NCBI GenBank assembly: GCA_002305235.1 | Contig: DBQL01000006.1 | Location: 10,076-37,344 of the forward strand | From: Prevotella sp. UBA1395 | Lineage (GTDB): Bacteria > Bacteroidota > Bacteroidia > Bacteroidales > Bacteroidaceae | DNA length: 27,269 nt | Direction of reading: 5' to 3' | Part shown: one piece after another, positions 25,916-27,269 of the stretch | Layout of the letters: every line of letters begins with the position of its first letter | Numbering within the stretch: the first letter of the stretch is position 1 | Notes under the pieces: model-generated | The model's database searches: none | What the model saw: only the letters and a program-made list of their open reading frames with translations | Told to the model about the DNA's origin: nothing | Program-made: the position numbers and the translations under genes

Positions 25916-27269
25916 ACAGGCTGAGCGTCATATCCGTATTGTGGCTGATAGTCTGCGGGGTTCAGGCCAAGGTGGTGCCCTCAAGACTGTTTCAGGACGG
26001 CATGGTCTTGCAAAGGGGCACGCCCATACCCGTGTGGGGCACGGCCGCGGCAGGCGAGAGCTTTATGGTGGAGTTTGACAAGAGAATATATCGGGTCACG
26101 GCCGACAGCCTCGGCAAATGGCGCATGAACCTGCCCAAGATGAAGGCCGGCGGACCATACACCATGACCATTGCCGGGGAGAAGATACAAAACATTCTCA
26201 TTGGTGATGTGTGGCTGTGCTCGGGGCAGTCGAACATGGACGTGACCATCGAGCGCGTCTCGCCGCTCTATCGAGAGTTGGTGCAGACTTATAGCAACGA
26301 CCGCGTGAGATTGCTGCGCGTAGAGCAGGTGGCAACGGTGAAAGGACCGCAGGACGACTTCAAGACCTCGGGATGGAAAACGCTCAACCCGACCAACGGG
26401 TGGAAGTTCTCGGCCATCGGATATTTTTTGGGCAAGAGGCTGCAAGAGCATACCGGCGTGCCGCAGGGCATCATCTGCAACAGCTGGGGAGGCACGCCCA
26501 TCGAGGCATGGGTGCCCGCCGACTCGCTCAAAGGGGAGTATGACCGATACCTCAACACCCTGAACCTGTACACCCCTGACTATGTGGAATGGCAGACCAA
26601 AGCCAACGGCGCGATGAGCAGACGCTGGCAGCAGGTGCTCGACGATGCCGACGACGGACTGCGCGAGGGCTGGTCGACAACCGGATATGACGATTCGCAA
26701 TGGCCGGCGCACAACCAGTTCTCACGCGAATGGGCGCAAGTGAATGGCAGGGGAGTGGTAGGCTCGGTGTGGCTGCGGCAGCATGTCACCATCGACAAGG
26801 CCCATGCCGGCAAGGCGGCCACACTGTTGCTGGGCACACTCTATGATGCCGACTATACCTATGTGAACGGGCAACAGGTGGGCGTGACCTACTATCAGTA
26901 TCCGCCGCGCCGATATGCCGTTCCCGCGGGATTGCTGCGCGAGGGCGACAACGTCATCGCCATCAGGTTTGTCAATAAGTCGGGTACCCCGGCTTTCACC
27001 CGTGGCAAGGAATATGCGCTGAGATTTGCCGACGACGACGCGCTTCAACTCTCGGAGCAATGGCGCGCACGCGTCGGGGCAGAGATGCCGCCCTGTCCGC
27101 AGCAGGCCTTGAGCATCCAGAATCTCGCCACAGTGATGCATGCCAGCATGCTGTCGCCGTTGGTGCCCTACGCCTTGGCCGGCGCGGTGTGGTATCAGGG
27201 AGAGTCGAACACGGGAAAGCCCGGGGAGTATCTCTCGATGCTGCGCAAGCTGAAAGGCAATTGGCGCAC
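25912..27269 (+). CDS. Sialate O-acetylesterase-like / xylan acetylesterase (SGNH), 3' truncated
   Basis: The ATG at 25912 overlaps the GH30 TGA (ATGA), implying translational coupling. 452 codons are open to the window end, so the C-terminus is missing. The signal peptide is MNRLSVISVLWLIVCGVQA. An N-terminal beta domain (about 21-95) leads to the SGNH block I WLCSGQSNMD with nucleophile Ser107. GIICNSWGGTPIEAWVP (187-202) carries the oxyanion Gly/Asn-type segment. Residues about 245-375 look like an inserted galactose-binding-like jelly roll (GYDDSQWPA, VWLRQHVTI, YVNGQQVG, LREGDNVIAIR). The SGNH fold then resumes with AGAVWYQGESNTG (424-435); the catalytic Asp-His lies beyond the window. 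The split architecture fits the sialate-O-acetylesterase family and xylan acetylesterases of Bacteroidota (possibly CE20). Next to GH30, removal of xylan acetyl groups is the likely role. Confidence 0.88.
   Translation, partial: MNRLSVISVLWLIVCGVQAKVVPSRLFQDGMVLQRGTPIPVWGTAAAGESFMVEFDKRIYRVTADSLGKWRMNLPKMKAGGPYTMTIAGEKIQNILIGDVWLCSGQSNMDVTIERVSPLYRELVQTYSNDRVRLLRVEQVATVKGPQDDFKTSGWKTLNPTNGWKFSAIGYFLGKRLQEHTGVPQGIICNSWGGTPIEAWVPADSLKGEYDRYLNTLNLYTPDYVEWQTKANGAMSRRWQQVLDDADDGLREGWSTTGYDDSQWPAHNQFSREWAQVNGRGVVGSVWLRQHVTIDKAHAGKAATLLLGTLYDADYTYVNGQQVGVTYYQYPPRRYAVPAGLLREGDNVIAIRFVNKSGTPAFTRGKEYALRFADDDALQLSEQWRARVGAEMPPCPQQALSIQNLATVMHASMLSPLVPYALAGAVWYQGESNTGKPGEYLSMLRKLKGNWR

Overview
The window looks like a chromosomal segment from a Bacteroidota plant-polysaccharide degrader, most likely Prevotellaceae (Prevotella/Segatella-like). 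The reasons are two SusC/SusD outer-membrane pairs, many lipoproteins with a Cys followed by acidic residues, -7 promoter boxes of the TAnnTTTG type, almost no Shine-Dalgarno sequences, and a short conserved C-terminal tail on a secreted glycosidase of the kind common in Prevotella. Genus-level placement is inference.

Layout. (1) 1-2356, plus strand: the 3' part of a fused GH26 mannanase-GH5 endoglucanase, then, 4 nt later, a GH26-family lipoprotein whose active-site positions look degenerate. (2) 2357-3147: a gene-poor spacer with a hairpin behind the GH26 genes, a cluster of 22-bp repeats, and the intrinsic terminator of xylA. (3) 3148-6112, minus strand: xylB then xylA (xylulokinase and xylose isomerase). 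(4) 6113-6355: a divergent promoter region. (5) 6356-7927, plus strand: a secreted GH43 beta-xylosidase/arabinofuranosidase. (6) 8079-24222, plus strand: seven tightly packed genes in the order FAS1 lipoprotein, SusC, SusD, FAS1 lipoprotein, FAS1 lipoprotein, SusC, SusD. (7) 24223-24409: a repeat-rich spacer with an 18-bp perfect hairpin. (8) 24410-27269: a GH30 xylanase-like enzyme overlapping by 4 nt a SGNH-type acetylesterase that runs off the window.

Taken together this is a hemicellulose (xylan, with neighbouring mannan) utilisation region. A plausible scheme is that GH30 and the esterase cut and deacetylate xylan outside the cell. Oligosaccharides are then bound by SusD and perhaps by FAS1 lipoproteins at the surface and imported by the two SusC channels. 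GH43 trims them to pentoses in the periplasm, and XylA/XylB feed xylose into the pentose phosphate pathway. No regulator (HTCS, SusR, ECF/anti-sigma) and no sugar permease is encoded in the window.

The best candidates for something undescribed are the FAS1-lipoprotein/twin-SusCD operon, in which FAS1 proteins occupy the positions where surface glycan-binding proteins (SusE/SusF type) normally sit; the apparently catalytically dead GH26 lipoprotein; and the 22-bp intergenic repeat family present at two distant sites. No tRNA, rRNA, CRISPR array, insertion sequence or phage gene was seen.
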